Assembly: GCA_043228905.1 (NCBI GenBank)
Contig: JBHGNT010000010.1
Coordinates: 18,042,001 to 18,106,000, forward strand
Direction of reading: 5' to 3'
DNA length: 64,000 nucleotides
DNA from: Azolla caroliniana
Lineage: Eukaryota > Polypodiophyta
The notes beneath the pieces were generated by a model. The model was given only the letters and a program-made list of their open reading frames with translations. It was not told the origin of the DNA and did not search any database. Each line of letters opens with the position of its first letter. The first letter of the stretch is position 1. The translations under genes and the position numbers were made by a program. Shown here one piece after another: positions 41,880-52,987 of this stretch.

Positions 41880-44800
41880 CTAACCGGACTGGTTTGTCGT
41901 TACGCCCATCTGATGCCGAAGGGACCGAAAGCGGTCTGCCGAAAGACACTTGGTCGTTCCATCTGCGACATTGTCGGTTGTGGATATTTTCTCTAGACCG
42001 ATTTTCCCTGAAATGACGCAGTCCCGAACGAAGTGATATCGAACGTCGATATGTTTGGAGGCGTTGTGGTGAACCGGATTTCTCGACAAGGCAACAGCAC
42101 CTTGACTGTCGCTATAGACGACTGGAGCCGAGTCATGGTCGACTTGCCGAAACGTGTGCGCCAGCCGGCCGAGCCACAAAGCTTCTTTTGCAGCGTCGGA
42201 CGCAGCTACATATTCTGCTTCGGTCGTTGAGGTCGTTGTGCACTCCTGAAGTTTCGACTTCCACGAAATTGCTCCATTGCCGAATTTGAAGCAGTATCCG
42301 GTTGTTGATTTCCGACTGTCTATACAGCCGGCGAAGTCCGAGTCGGTGTAACCGACTACGCCTGAGGTTGAGTTCGGACCGAAAAGAATGCCGTGATCTT
42401 TTGTGCCAGCCAGATATTTGAACACATGCTTGACTGCGTTCCAATGCGATCGGCCAGGATTGTGCATAAATCTGCTAACGACTCCTACGGCATGAGAGAT
42501 ATCAGGCCGTGTCGCGACCATCAGGTACATAAGGGAGCCGACTGCCGGTGCATACGGTACCGACTTCATATCTTCCCCCTCCGGACCGGATGTCGGGCAG
42601 TCTTGCTGAGAGAGCCGAAGATTCATGGGGAGCGGGGTTGAAGCAGATTTGGCTGATTTCATGTTGAAGCGTTCCAAGACACGTCCGATATAGTCGGTCT
42701 GAGACAAAAAAAGGTGTCGTTTATTGCGATGCCGACTAATCTTCATGCCAAGTATGTGTCGTGCCGGACCGAGGTCCTTCATGGCAAACTTCAACCGCAG
42801 TTGCTGAATGAGATCGGCAAGTTCGCCCGCGTGGCGTCCAGAAATTAGCATGTCGTCCACGTAAATGATGAGAAAGATGGGTGATCCATCTTGAGCTGTG
42901 TTGGTAAAAAGACAATGGTCCTCATCGCTTTTTGAGAAGCCGATCGATTGGATGAAGTCGTCGAACTTCTTGTACCATTGTCGCGGTGCCTGTTTGAGGC
43001 CGTATAGACTCTTCCTGAGTCGGCAGACTAGATGTTCTTGGCCAGTGGCCACGAAGCCTTTTGGCTGCTCCATATAAATTTCCTCTTCAAGATCACCATG
43101 GAGGAAGGTTGTTTTGACATCTAGCTGAATCAGCTCCAAGTTGTCGGCTGCCACTACGCCGAGTAGAAAACGAAGGGTTGTCATTTTCACCACTGGTGAA
43201 AAAATCTCGTCGAAGTCGACGCCATATTCTTGTCGGAAGCCCTTCGCAACTAATCTGGCCTTGTACTTTGGGGTGGTCGAATCAGACGTCTCTTTTAGTC
43301 GATAGACCCACTTGCAAGGAAGAGCACGTCGATTCTTAGGTAATTCGACCAGATCCCAAGTCTTGTTTGCCCGAATGGAGTGCATTTCCGACTCCATTGC
43401 CAGATGCCAGGTGGCTGAATCAACAGACGTCGATGCTTCTTCGTAAGACGTCGGTTCGTCGGCGTCGGTGAAGAAAATTCCAGGAGAATACCTCTCCGGA
43501 GGTTGCGACAGTCTCTCGGATCGTCGAGGTATGATTGGACTGGTCGCATCGGGTATCGAGGTCGGATGGTCCGAAAGCGAATTATTCGGTTGTGCCGAGT
43601 CAGAGTTGTCCGAGTCGGTGGTGTAAGGTTCAGCTACCCGTGAAGCTGACCGTGTGTTAAGAGCGGGGCCTTCTTGAAGGGTCGGCACATCGGAAAATGT
43701 TACCCTTCGAACTTCGATCGGTTTTTCGACTGATGGATTCATAGCCGACTCGTTGAACACAACGTCCGAACTTCGAACGATTTGTCTGCGTTCGGGGTCC
43801 CAGAGTCGGTATCCCATTTCGCCGTCTGATCCATATCCAAGGAAAATGCATTTCCTGGACCGAGGTGCAAGTTTTCGGCGATCATCTTTCGGAATAAGGG
43901 CGTACGCCTCGCATCCGAAGATCCTCAGCTTGTCGTAATTCGGCTTACTGCCGATCCATAGTTCCTGAGGAATTTGAAGTCCTAGAGGTCTACTTGGCGA
44001 CATATTGATTATGTGTACTGCCGTGAGTAGAGCCTCTGCCCAGAAGCCATCCGACAGTCCGGAGTGTTGGAGCATGGAAACTATCCATTCTTGGATTGTC
44101 CGATTCATTCGTTCTGCAATCCCGTTTTGCTCCGGACTGTGTGGTGCCGTAAATTCACGTCGGATGCCGCGTTGTCGGCAGAATTTGACGAATTCTTCTG
44201 ATTTGAACTCTCCCCCATTGTCGGTCCGAAAGCATTTCAGTTTTCGGTCAGTTTGATTTTCTACCATAGCGAGCCAGTCGGAGAAGATCGAGAAGACACG
44301 ATCTTTGGTGCGAATTGGATAAGCCCACACCTTTCGAGTCGAATCATCAATAAAACTGACGAAGTAAGAGGCACCGCCGAGAGACTGATGCGGCATTGGG
44401 CCACAGACGTCCGAGTGGACTAAATCGAGAGGTCTCGTTTCTCTTGGTGCTGATGTCGGGTGTGATGCGGCTGCTTGTTTGCCATACTGGCAATGCTCGC
44501 AGAATTGATGGTCCGAGAAGGAGAGTTTAGGGATGTATCCGGCTCTAGATAGGTGCGTAATGCCGGCCTTGCTGAGGTGTCCTAATCTTCTGTGCCATAG
44601 TGATGACACAGGAATATCCACCAAAAACAGGTTACCCTCTCTGAGCGTAACATGTAACGGATATAGTGAGTGTATCTTGGGTCCTCTAGCAAGCAGGAGG
44701 TTCCCCCTGTGGAGTGTCCACCCTCCCGAAGAAAAACCAGCACGAATGCCGTCTTCATCTAGTTGTCCGACTGAGATCAATGGCCTTGAGAGCTCGGGTA

Positions 44801-44897
44801 CATGTCGGACATTGTGAAGTACAAGTGTGGAGCCACCTGCAAGGTTGAGCTCTACTGTGCCGATTCCAATGATGTCACAGTGTTGCGAGTTGCCGAC
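41880..44897 (-). CDS. Copia B Pol part (GAG-pre-integrase, integrase, RT, RNase H)
   Basis: Continues the gag frame after a single TGA at 44898-44900. The first internal ATG is at 44780, but homology starts at once after the stop (VGNSQHCDIIGIGTVEL). Domains: GAG-pre-integrase LWHRRLGHLSKAG; integrase with HSDVCGPMP, TDNGGEF and EQNGIAERMN; reverse transcriptase (CKWVYRLKE..., KTTFLHGDLEEEIYM, YVDDMLISG); RNase H (YTDSDFAGC, STTEAEYVAA, HIDVRYHFVRD). All these catalytic residues are present and about 1,000 codons are open, so only the TGA separates this copy from a full-length polyprotein. Confidence 0.95.
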   Translation of the reverse strand, partial: VGNSQHCDIIGIGTVELNLAGGSTLVLHNVRHVPELSRPLISVGQLDEDGIRAGFSSGGWTLHRGNLLLARGPKIHSLYPLHVTLREGNLFLVDIPVSSLWHRRLGHLSKAGITHLSRAGYIPKLSFSDHQFCEHCQYGKQAAASHPTSAPRETRPLDLVHSDVCGPMPHQSLGGASYFVSFIDDSTRKVWAYPIRTKDRVFSIFSDWLAMVENQTDRKLKCFRTDNGGEFKSEEFVKFCRQRGIRREFTAPHSPEQNGIAERMNRTIQEWIVSMLQHSGLSDGFWAEALLTAVHIINMSPSRPLGLQIPQELWIGSKPNYDKLRIFGCEAYALIPKDDRRKLAPRSRKCIFLGYGSDGEMGYRLWDPERRQIVRSSDVVFNESAMNPSVEKPIEVRRVTFSDVPTLQEGPALNTRSASRVAEPYTTDSDNSDSAQPNNSLSDHPTSIPDATSPIIPRRSERLSQPPERYSPGIFFTDADEPTSYEEASTSVDSATWHLAMESEMHSIRANKTWDLVELPKNRRALPCKWVYRLKETSDSTTPKYKARLVAKGFRQEYGVDFDEIFSPVVKMTTLRFLLGVVAADNLELIQLDVKTTFLHGDLEEEIYMEQPKGFVATGQEHLVCRLRKSLYGLKQAPRQWYKKFDDFIQSIGFSKSDEDHCLFTNTAQDGSPIFLIIYVDDMLISGRHAGELADLIQQLRLKFAMKDLGPARHILGMKISRHRNKRHLFLSQTDYIGRVLERFNMKSAKSASTPLPMNLRLSQQDCPTSGPEGEDMKSVPYAPAVGSLMYLMVATRPDISHAVGVVSRFMHNPGRSHWNAVKHVFKYLAGTKDHGILFGPNSTSGVVGYTDSDFAGCIDSRKSTTGYCFKFGNGAISWKSKLQECTTTSTTEAEYVAASDAAKEALWLGRLAHTFRQVDHDSAPVVYSDSQGAVALSRNPVHHNASKHIDVRYHFVRDCVISGKIGLEKISTTDNVADGTTKCLSADRFRSLRHQMGVTTNQSG

Positions 44898-45914
44898 TCA
44901 AACTGAGTCGGAGTGACGAATCGTATATTGCCGAAATTGGGATCGATGAGGAGTCACGTGAAATGACGCGCCCGAATCTAAGAGCCATGTGCTCGATTCT
45001 TCAGTCGTGAGCAGAACTTCTGAGCCGACTGGATTTTCGATTGATAGTATATTCGGGTCGTTTGGTAGCACATCAGCTGAGAAGCTGACGTAATTGATCT
45101 CCTCATGCCGGCCACTCTTCTTGTCTGATTTCTGAGACTTGTCGTTCTTGTTCTTGAGTGCGCGGCAGTCGGCTTTGATGTGTCCGGGTTTCTTGCAATA
45201 GTTGCAGATTCGATTATCCCGTGACTGGCTCCGTCTTCGCTGATTGTTCGGCTGCCGTGAGGAATCTCTTCCTCGTATGTTCGATCGGTCTGTCGAACCT
45301 TGTACTACATAAGCGTCGTCTGTTGAGTCTTTGGCGAAAGACTTTCTCCGAGCTGCTTCGGTCAGGATTGCGCTCGTGACTTCGGAGTATTTAACAGCCG
45401 TGGTTGACGCGTTGCACACGGTTGTGACGAAAGTTTCCCATGATGAGGGAAGGCTACTCATGAGTATCATTGCTCTGAGTTCATCCTCGATTGCCGTCCC
45501 CTGAGATGAGATTTGGGAGCTTATGCTTTCGTACTCATTGAGATGTGCTTGAACCGAATCGGATTCTTTCATCCGCAAGTTGTAGAGGCGCCGGATCAGA
45601 AACATCTTCGTTGCAGCGACCTTCTTTTCGTAGGTGTCCGACAGTGTTTTCCACAGTTCGAATGCTGTCGTACACGATTGCACCGTAAAGTATACCGATT
45701 CCGATAGGTGCATCCGAATCGTGGCGCGGACGATTCTGTCCAGCTTCTGCCACTCAATTGGTTTGTATCCTTCTGGAGGTTCTTCATTTTCGATGGGATC
45801 GATTTGCCCCTTGACTATGAGATAGTCCTGCATTTGCTCCTTCCAGAAGTTGAAGTTCGATCCATCAAACTTTCGTAGACTCATTTCTGACGAGCCGGAT
45901 GTTGATGCCATCAA
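44898..45914 (-). CDS. Copia B Gag and protease
   Basis: 338 residues from the ATG at 45914 (MMASTSGSSEMSLRKFDGSNFNFW). UBN2-type Gag; CCHC knuckle CNYCKKPGHIKADC near residue 234; aspartic protease LLDSGASFHVTP near 313. It ends at a TGA (44898-44900) just downstream of the protease. The stop is in frame with Pol. Relatives read an amino acid here, so it looks like a CGA-to-TGA transition; a recoded stop is the alternative. Confidence 0.93.
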   Translation of the reverse strand: MMASTSGSSEMSLRKFDGSNFNFWKEQMQDYLIVKGQIDPIENEEPPEGYKPIEWQKLDRIVRATIRMHLSESVYFTVQSCTTAFELWKTLSDTYEKKVAATKMFLIRRLYNLRMKESDSVQAHLNEYESISSQISSQGTAIEDELRAMILMSSLPSSWETFVTTVCNASTTAVKYSEVTSAILTEAARRKSFAKDSTDDAYVVQGSTDRSNIRGRDSSRQPNNQRRRSQSRDNRICNYCKKPGHIKADCRALKNKNDKSQKSDKKSGRHEEINYVSFSADVLPNDPNILSIENPVGSEVLLTTEESSTWLLDSGASFHVTPHRSQFRQYTIRHSDSV

Positions 45915-46594
45915 ATTTGGTTTCGGTTGACGAAGCTCGGTTCGGAGTTGACTACGAACCTTGTTGGAGTGCAGCCGGTTGGCTCACCCGATATCGTTCT
46001 AGTCGGATTTGAACCCGAGTCGGTTCGGCTTCGGATATATGTATTGTTGAACTTGCTCGAATTGACTCCGGTAACTTGAGGGACAGAACCGACTGGTCTT
46101 CCCGAATGTTGCCGAGTCGGAGTGAGCCCGGTTCGCTTCCGAATATATATGCCAAATACCGATTATTGAAACCGATTGTTTGGACCGATTCTGCTTCGGG
46201 TGACTGCAGCGATGAGAGAGACGGATCCAACTGATCCTCCCGAATGTCGATCAGCCAGATGAAGCACGAATTTGGGTTGTTGTCTTGAGACCGATCTGCA
46301 CCGAGTGGTTACAATGAGCGGCGAGCAGCGTTTGATGACCTCTTCGGATGCTGTTTAACCGAGTGGAGCACGATCGTGTCAATGTTGCACAAGGGGATTT
46401 CACCTCGAGCGGTTACGATCACAAGGAACAGAGTACAACCGGCTGGCTTACTCCAAGCAAAGATGATCTAACGCGATGAGATGCAAGCCTCGTTTTTCTT
46501 CTTCTTCTCTCTTTTTCGAATGACTCAAGAAACCGAATGCTGTGCAGGCTGAGACGACGGCCGACAGCAGGTTGAAGGACCGAATATTGTGCAG
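45915..46594 (-). other. Leader of copia B
   Basis: 680 bp of untranslated leader with degenerate direct repeats (cgattgtttgga/ccgagtcgg-type, spacing about 130-150 bp near 45960-46250). No long ORF that precedes gag is supported. Such leaders often hold packaging signals, but that is inference. Confidence 0.5.
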
Positions 46595-46608
46595 GCTCTG
46601 ATACCAGA

Positions 46609-46907
46609 TGTTGTAGAGGAGGCCGTGTCAATGCGGAAGATCAAATAGCAATCGATTGAGGTTGAGTACCTGCGTATGACAGAATCGAAGATCGTGCACA
46701 GAGAGAGAGAGAGAGAGACACACACAAAAGACTTTTTATTCAAAATAGAAACAATAATACAACCAACCTTACAAAAAGGTTACAAGGTCACTATATATAG
46801 TGACCGACTTAGGGCAACTACCATTTATGCTAATTACACAAATGGCCCAAACTTGATCTATACAAAGGGATAGTGTGAATACGTCCATTATACACTTGTA
46901 TTCGACA
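46609..46907 (-). repeat. 5' LTR of copia B
   Basis: 299 bp, identical to the 3' LTR over its full length by eye. Confidence 0.95.
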
Positions 46908-46912
46908 CTCCA

Positions 46913-48067
46913 TACCCATCATAGTAGTTGGGGATGGCTTGCAAATCACCACAACAAAGAGTGCTAAAAGTACCTGCAGGGTCCGACCATAGGCATCAGA
47001 GTTTTTCATCTTGGTCGTGTCACTCATGGCCTCCCTTTGGATCATGCTTCTAGAAGAGGTTCCTCCTGTGGTTCTACCTCATGGTCATACTCCTCCTGCT
47101 CATCCTCTTGCTCTTCTGCTTCACGATTTTGCATTTGTCGTGACCAACAAGGCTGCATGCCAGGGCGACAAGGAGTATCGGCTCGATGGAGAAGCTAAGT
47201 AGTCCATTTACAACCTTGTTCTGCCTTCAAAGAATCATGACTTCAAAGATGATGATGCATCAGAATGGTCCTTGTATGTAAATTTAGGGTCCCCTGAGGT
47301 AGAGAAAGAAGGATCAGATGCATGGTTCCTCCCTTCCTTCTTGATGAAGAGATCAGCGCCATTGCCGCATGAGTATAAGTACTGATTTGATAATAACCTC
47401 ACACAGGGAGGATCAAGAGTTCAAGAATCATCAAAGACGTAGCACATGCAATCAAGGTAGTATTGCAACAATTGGATGTTCAATCTAGAGATCGTGACCG
47501 AGAGCATGATCATGAGAATGATTATGAGCATGATCTCAAATCTGCATCAATCTCACATAAGCAACACCTCTGAGATCCCACATGGTGCGATCAATTGAGA
47601 TGATCGAGGTGAGGTTAACCAATGTGAGGAGACAATGTAAATAAGAAGTGAAGCATAGGCAAACGAAGAAGAAGAATGTGAGGAACAAGAGGTGAGAAGA
47701 AGAGAAGATACAGACAGAAACAAAGAAGATACAAATAGAGGAAAGAAAAAAACGAAACAAGAGAAGAAGTACATGACACTAAAAATGACAAGGGCATTGT
47801 GAGGGATTTCAAAAACTCAAGGGCATGTGACAGAAGTTCAAAAAACTAGAGGGTATGTGTGTGATCCAATCATGTGATATGTTGACCGAATAAGAAGGTT
47901 CGTGTCAAACTAGCTCTGATCGAAGTTATCAATCGTAAAGCAGTAATCCGGTCGAAGGATTACTGACCATGAGAGAAGAGAAGACCGATGGAATTCCGAT
48001 CAACAAAAGTTTTTGGCATTGGCTTGTGGGTTCAACATGCAATGCACAGTCCCACAGGCGTGCCAAG
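46913..48067. other. J internal region, right part
   Basis: No recognised domain. An open stretch at 47011-47199 and a purine-rich block at 47640-47770 (gaagaagaagaatgtgag...) are seen. It continues 41068-41411 once copia B is removed. Confidence 0.35.
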
Positions 48068-48430
48068 TGTTACCCATATTGGTGTACGGGAGGGTTAAGG
48101 TGTAAAGTGTATGGTGTGTAAGGTGTAAGGTGTGTAATATGTAATATGAATGAGTGTGTGAGGATGAGTATGTGTATGAACACATTCATATTTGTGTGCA
48201 TGTGTACAAAGGTGAGAAAGTGGGTGAGTAATGTAACTCCCTTCTTGTCTCATTCTTTATTTGTAATGGTTACCTCTTGTACTATATAAACCCCACCCAT
48301 GGGGTATAATGGGATAGAGCTTTTTCCCCTCTCATTTTGGTGTGTTTCTTTGTTTCACTTTCCTTCTCTCTCCCTCATAGTAATCCCCCTTGGGAGGGGG
48401 GTTCTAGGCTTCACCCCCCACCCAATAACA
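48068..48430 (+). repeat. Right LTR of element J
   Basis: 363 bp. GTGTAAGG/GTGTGTAAT repeats, TATATAAA at 48283-48290, then a G/C-run hairpin (cccccttgggaggggggt, 48386-48403) before the CAATAACA end. Confidence 0.8.
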
Positions 48431-48435
48431 CTCAC

Positions 48436-48835
48436 TTACAACCAAATGTTGACGTCAATGCATGTGTTCAAATTTTGTATGATGCAAAGGTTTGTGAAAT
48501 GGAACTCTATAGGTTTGTTGACACTTTATGTTTAAATTGTGAAGGCTATCCTATGCATGAAGCTTGGCGTATGTTTTGCAAAATGAAGGATTGGCAAGTT
48601 AGTTTCCCGCATTTGATGAAATTATGGCGCGCTACTTTGGTTATTCCATCTAGCACAATTTCGTGTGAGAGAGGGCTCTCTAAGCAAAATCTCATCAAAG
48701 AGATGAAAAGATCAAAATCTATATAGAACATTTAGATAATTTAATGCGAGTTTCATTGAATGGGCCACACATTGAAGAAATACAATGGGATCATGTATAT
48801 GAAATCTGGAAAGATGTAAAGGATAGAAGGGTATC
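48436..48835 (+). pseudogene. hAT transposase C-terminal dimerisation region
   Basis: Continues the hAT reading after J. After QPNVDVNACVQILYDAKVCEMELY comes the hAT C-terminal dimerisation motif (LMKLWRATLVIPSSTISCERGLSKQNLIK), with the usual V-P-S-S-x-S-C-E-R-x-F/L-S core. A stop at 48723-48725 breaks the tail. The reading joins in frame to that before element J at the CTCAC duplication. Confidence 0.85.
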
Positions 48836-48951
48836 ATATATTGTTTAGTACAAATATTCAATGTATTTACTTTTTGAAGGACAATTTTTTTGACAAACCG
48901 TCATTTGACGAGAAATTTTTTTGGAATACCTTTCTCATGACAGACAATGTT
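48836..48951. other. hAT 3' flank to the TIR
   Basis: Short AT-rich 3' untranslated segment, no feature. Confidence 0.4.
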
Positions 48952-48980
48952 AGCCATCAAAAGACAACACTGGTCACCAC

Positions 48981-49366
48981 TACTCTCTACACATTAACTA
49001 TGTGTCATAGAATCATATTCTATGACACATAACTAATGAGTTCCATATTCCCCATGACTAATGAGTCTTCACATTCTCCGAGGTTTTTTAGAGAGAATGT
49101 GTGTGTTGTAGTGAGTTAATGAAGAGAGATGGTGACCTTATATAAAGCACCCTCCTCCTACCTCATATAGAGTCGGTTGTTGTTCCTTGTAATGCTACAT
49201 TTTTGTACTAAATACTCCTTGTTAATATACACCTTCTTCTTGAGTACTTCATTTTTCTCTTATTTATCTTGTGTCTCTCTTCTCTCCCCTTCTCTCCTCT
49301 TTTCACATACACACACACATAACACACATCTTTTATGCTGCACAGAATCATATACGATTCTTTACA
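48981..49366 (+). repeat. 5' LTR of copia C, right piece
   Basis: Completes the LTR begun at 37804-37887. It has an inverted repeat with 15-base arms (48999-49013 and 49017-49031), TATATAAAG near 49139-49147 and the terminus ...GATTCTTTACA directly before the primer site. Confidence 0.9.
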
Positions 49367-52022
49367 TGGTATCAAAGCGATTTGGTAGCTCAATCTAGCT
49401 CATCTGCGTGTGTTGTGTCCTACGTTGATGTTCAAGAAGAACCGGCTCGTCTCTATTGTAGTTCCACTACATAGCTCGTGTTCGAGAGAGAAGGAAAAGA
49501 AGAAAGAAATCTACATAAACATAATGAATACTCAAATGGGTGGTGCTCTTCCTAACGAGAAGTTGGACAGAAACAACTTTGCATCTTAGGAGTACAAGAT
49601 GCACCAATACCTTCTCGGCCAAGGCTATTGGAGCTACATCAAAGGAGCACAAGAAAATCGACCCGGCCCAACGACTCCCGAATACTCAACATGAGAGCAA
49701 GCCGCAAGCCGAGTGATGTATTGCTTGGTGATGTGTGTCCATGACCACATGCTTGGCTACATTCGAGAAGCCAAGACACCAAAGGAAGCTTGGGAGAATC
49801 TCAAGAAAATATTTGTCGCCAATACGACGGCACAAAAGCTTCAACTCTGCCAAGAGTTGAACAACATCCAACAAAGGGATATGTCCATCACAAGCTACAC
49901 CTTGAAGATCAAGGACCTTTGAGAATCACTCAGCTCAATAAGTGTCAATGTGGAGGATGATGAGATTGTGCAAATATGCGTCAGTGGCCTCGCACCACTG
50001 TTCAACGCAATGAGAACCGTTGTTCTTGCAAGGGAGAATCCTTCCTCTTTCTTCGATCTTCAATCAATGTTGTTGGTTGAAGAAAACCATGTTCGAACAA
50101 GGAGCAACGCCACAGAAGGCCACATGCTTTACTCACACTCAAACGGAGGAAGAGGACGTGGTTGAACAAGAAGAGGCCGATTCGGCCAAGGACGAGGCAG
50201 ACGAGGTCCGACCTATGAAAATAACTGCCAATTTTGGCAAGAAAACGGAAACAATAGAGGAAGGTTCGAAAGAAGGGGGATCTTCCATGCCGGTCCAACC
50301 CGAGAAAACTCAATCGAATGCGGATATTGCGGCAAGATCGGCCACCACGAAGAAGAGTGCCGAAAGAAGAGGCGTGAGTCGGCTTCCACAAGTCGACAAC
50401 TCACCAATTACGCCACCAACTCCGACTATGAAGACCATGGAGGAATGTTCATGATGAGACATAGAGCAAACTCTATGTCGGCTTCTACTTCGACTAGTGC
50501 CTCAAGTTCGGAAGACGTATGGTTTGTCGACTCCAATGCTTCGAATCATATGATGTCTCATGAACAATGGATCCGAGAGTTATGAGAACCGGATCAACCC
50601 GGCCATGTTGAGGGTGGAGATGACACTATTCATCCAATTCGGCACATTGGCAATGTCCCATTCGGGAAAGAGGGCAACCGATCATGCATTAAGAATGTCT
50701 TGCATGTACCGACCATCACGAAAAATTTGGTCTTAGTCGACCAAATTGTAGAGCAAGGCATGCAAGTCCGCTTCAACCAAGTTGGTTGCTTCATCGAGAA
50801 GGAAGGTTGACTCATCGTTTGCGGTCGAACGGAAGGTCGAATGTTCATTCTCAATTCGCACGAGATGAAATCGGCCATGTTTGCCAAAAGGCACCAAAGC
50901 CGACACCGACATAGAGCTATGGCATAAGAGAATCGGCCATGTCAATCTCAATAAACTCAAGGCAATGCAATCGAAAGGAGTCGTCATCAAGCTCCCGATC
51001 TTCAAAGATAAAAGGATTGAAGGCATGTGTGCAGCTTGCCAATTCGGAAGCAACACCAAAACCCATTCCCAAAAGAGAGGAACGTAAGTAAAGGCCTAAT
51101 AGATGTAATTCATTCTGATGTATGGGGACCAACTCAGACAGCTAGCTACATTCGACGGATGCCGATATTACATGACCTTTATTGACGACTTCTCCAGCCA
51201 TGCCTGGATCTACCCCATGTGGCAAAAGAGTGAAGTGTTCGGACAATTCCAAAAATTTAAGAATGAAGTTGAGAAAGCCACGGGTCGGCAAGTTCGATGT
51301 CTTCTATCAGATGGAGGCTAGGAATAATTCTCCGATGCATTCACGACATACCTTCAACAACAAGGAATCCGATGAGAATTTTCGTGTCGACATATGCTAC
51401 AACAAAACAGAGTGGCCGAACGCAAACATTGGCACATCCTCGAAGTAGCACGGGCCGTGCTAAATGAGAAGCACATGTCGAAGTCATATTGGGCCGAATC
51501 AGAAAATATTGCAATCTACCTCATGAACTAATGCACAACATTTGGAGTGCACGATGTTACCCCGCATGAAAAGTACTATGGAAAGAAGCTGGATCTATCC
51601 CATGTTAGGATATTCGGCTCACTTGCATATGTACACATTCCCGACGAAAAGCGACAAAAGCTAGATCCCAAGTTGGAGAAGTGTATCCTCGTAGGGTACT
51701 CATTGGAGCAAAACGGGTACAAGTGCTTCAACCCCTCTACTCAAAAGGTTTGTGTAAGTTGGGATGTTGTCTTTGACGAATCAACATCATGGTACGAACA
51801 TGAGCCGACTCATCCCGAACCATTTCCAGTTGACCCGAACTTGGCCAACCAAGAGATAGAAGATGAAGATCAATTGAGGCATATGTTCGAAGAAAGTCTG
51901 ATCACGACCAAGCTCAATGGGCCACAAGAGCCCCCGAGCAACCAGAGCACACCTTGGCCAAGTTCAAAGATGGACAAAGGCAAGGCCAAAATGCTAGAAT
52001 ATGAAGACGATCAATTCGATGG

Positions 52023-52497
52023 TGTTGAGCGAGCAAGCTCAACATGATCCGGATTGGTTGAATAAGCTAAGAGCCGAATCAGTGTCCTAAGCAAAAAGCA
52101 GGATTGAAGTCCAGAACGGAGAGTCGAATCAGTGTTCGGAACAGAGTGTAACCGGTAGGTCGTTAGAGGCCTATGATCCTAGCCTAGTACGTAGGCATAT
52201 TTTTAGGAGTCAATGTTGGTCGCTCGGTACGAGCATTGAGGTACATGTCAGTACTTCTAACAATCCTTTTAAGGAATTGTATAAAGGTGCTCACTTGAGT
52301 TGTATAAAAGTGCTCACTGAGCACATTGTATGTACAGAGTATTGAGTTTATTTTTGAAATAGATGTTGTGTGTTTTGCTCTCTCTGTCTCTCCCACGTAC
52401 TGTGTATTCTCAAGATTTCCATTAAACCTTGTCTCTGTTTTTTTGATGTTATCCGGCTGAGCTGGTTTGTCTACACTTCCGCACATTAGCTTTTACA
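52023..52497 (+). mobile_element. Solo LTR in copia C (between integrase and RT)
   Basis: 475 bp, TGTTGAGCGAGC...GCTTTTACA. It interrupts the linker that reads continuously in copia H (gatggaaacaaatcg). The flanks GATGG and AACGG are a plausible but diverged duplication. Two tandem promoter-like units with TATAAAGG (52280) and TATAAAAG (52302), each followed by TGCTCACT, are seen. Confidence 0.7.
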
Positions 52498-52987
52498 AAC
52501 GGCAACGAATCCACTCACTCACTCGACAATGAGTTTCGTGGCTTTGATGTGCCTCTTACGAGGTCACCCAGAGTTAAGAAAGCACTCACATCGGCAAATG
52601 AGAAACTATGTCGCTCCACTCGAGAGAAGAATTCGGTTAGCCGATTCGGCTACAATGACTATATGGCATACCACTATGCCTTTATGATGAAGGTGGCAGC
52701 AGTTCGAGAACCGGAAAATTTTCCCGAGGCAACCAAGGATTCACGATAGGTCGAAGCAATGAACGAGGAGATGCAAGCACTATGCAAGAACGAGATATGG
52801 GATCTCGTTTCCCACTCACCTCACAAGAAGGCGATCGGTTGCAGATGGATTTACAAAGTGAAGTATAATGTTGATGTCTCCGTCAACCACTACAAAGCTC
52901 GACTCGTAGCGAAAGGATATGCACAAACACATGGAAGTCGACTATGAAGAGACCTTTGCCCCGGTGGCAAAGATGATGATTGTGCGA

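Larger units (their letters stand above)
41417..46907 (-). mobile_element. Copia element B, innermost and youngest insertion
   Basis: Minus strand, 5,491 bp, with duplication CTCCA at 41412-41416 and 46908-46912. Its two 299-bp LTRs (41417-41715 and 46609-46907, TGTTGTAG...TTCGACA) are identical as far as I can read. The primer site TGGTATCAGAGC is at 46595-46606. A 680-bp leader separates it from gag, unlike copia A. Confidence 0.97.
40998..48430 (+). mobile_element. LTR element J, inserted in the hAT transposase
   Basis: The exact duplication CTCAC is at 40993-40997 and 48431-48435. Only about 70 bp of the left LTR survives (TATTGCCCGTATTGGTGTAC, 40998-41067). The right LTR, 48068-48430, starts TGTTACCCATATTGGTGTAC and ends CCAATAACA. 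Excision restores the hAT frame. The internal sequence (41068-41411 and 46913-48067) is short and has no gag-pol, so it is a large-retrotransposon-derivative-like or deleted element. Confidence 0.85.
37888..48972 (+). mobile_element. hAT-type DNA transposon, inserted in the 5' LTR of C
   Basis: The exact 8-bp duplication GTCACCAC stands at 37880-37887 and 48973-48980. The terminal inverted repeats are at 37888-37908 and 48952-48972, 18 of 21 positions matching (TAGTGTTGCCTTTTGATGG on the left). An 8-bp duplication and YAGTG ends are diagnostic of hAT. The 11,085-bp span includes a later 7.4-kb LTR insertion (40998-48430), so the element itself was about 3.6 kb. Confidence 0.93.

Noticed and set aside
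52023-52497. Exact 5-bp target duplication for this solo LTR
   Set aside because: Flanks GATGG and AACGG agree at three of five positions only; the insertion is supported by the uninterrupted relative, not by the duplication.
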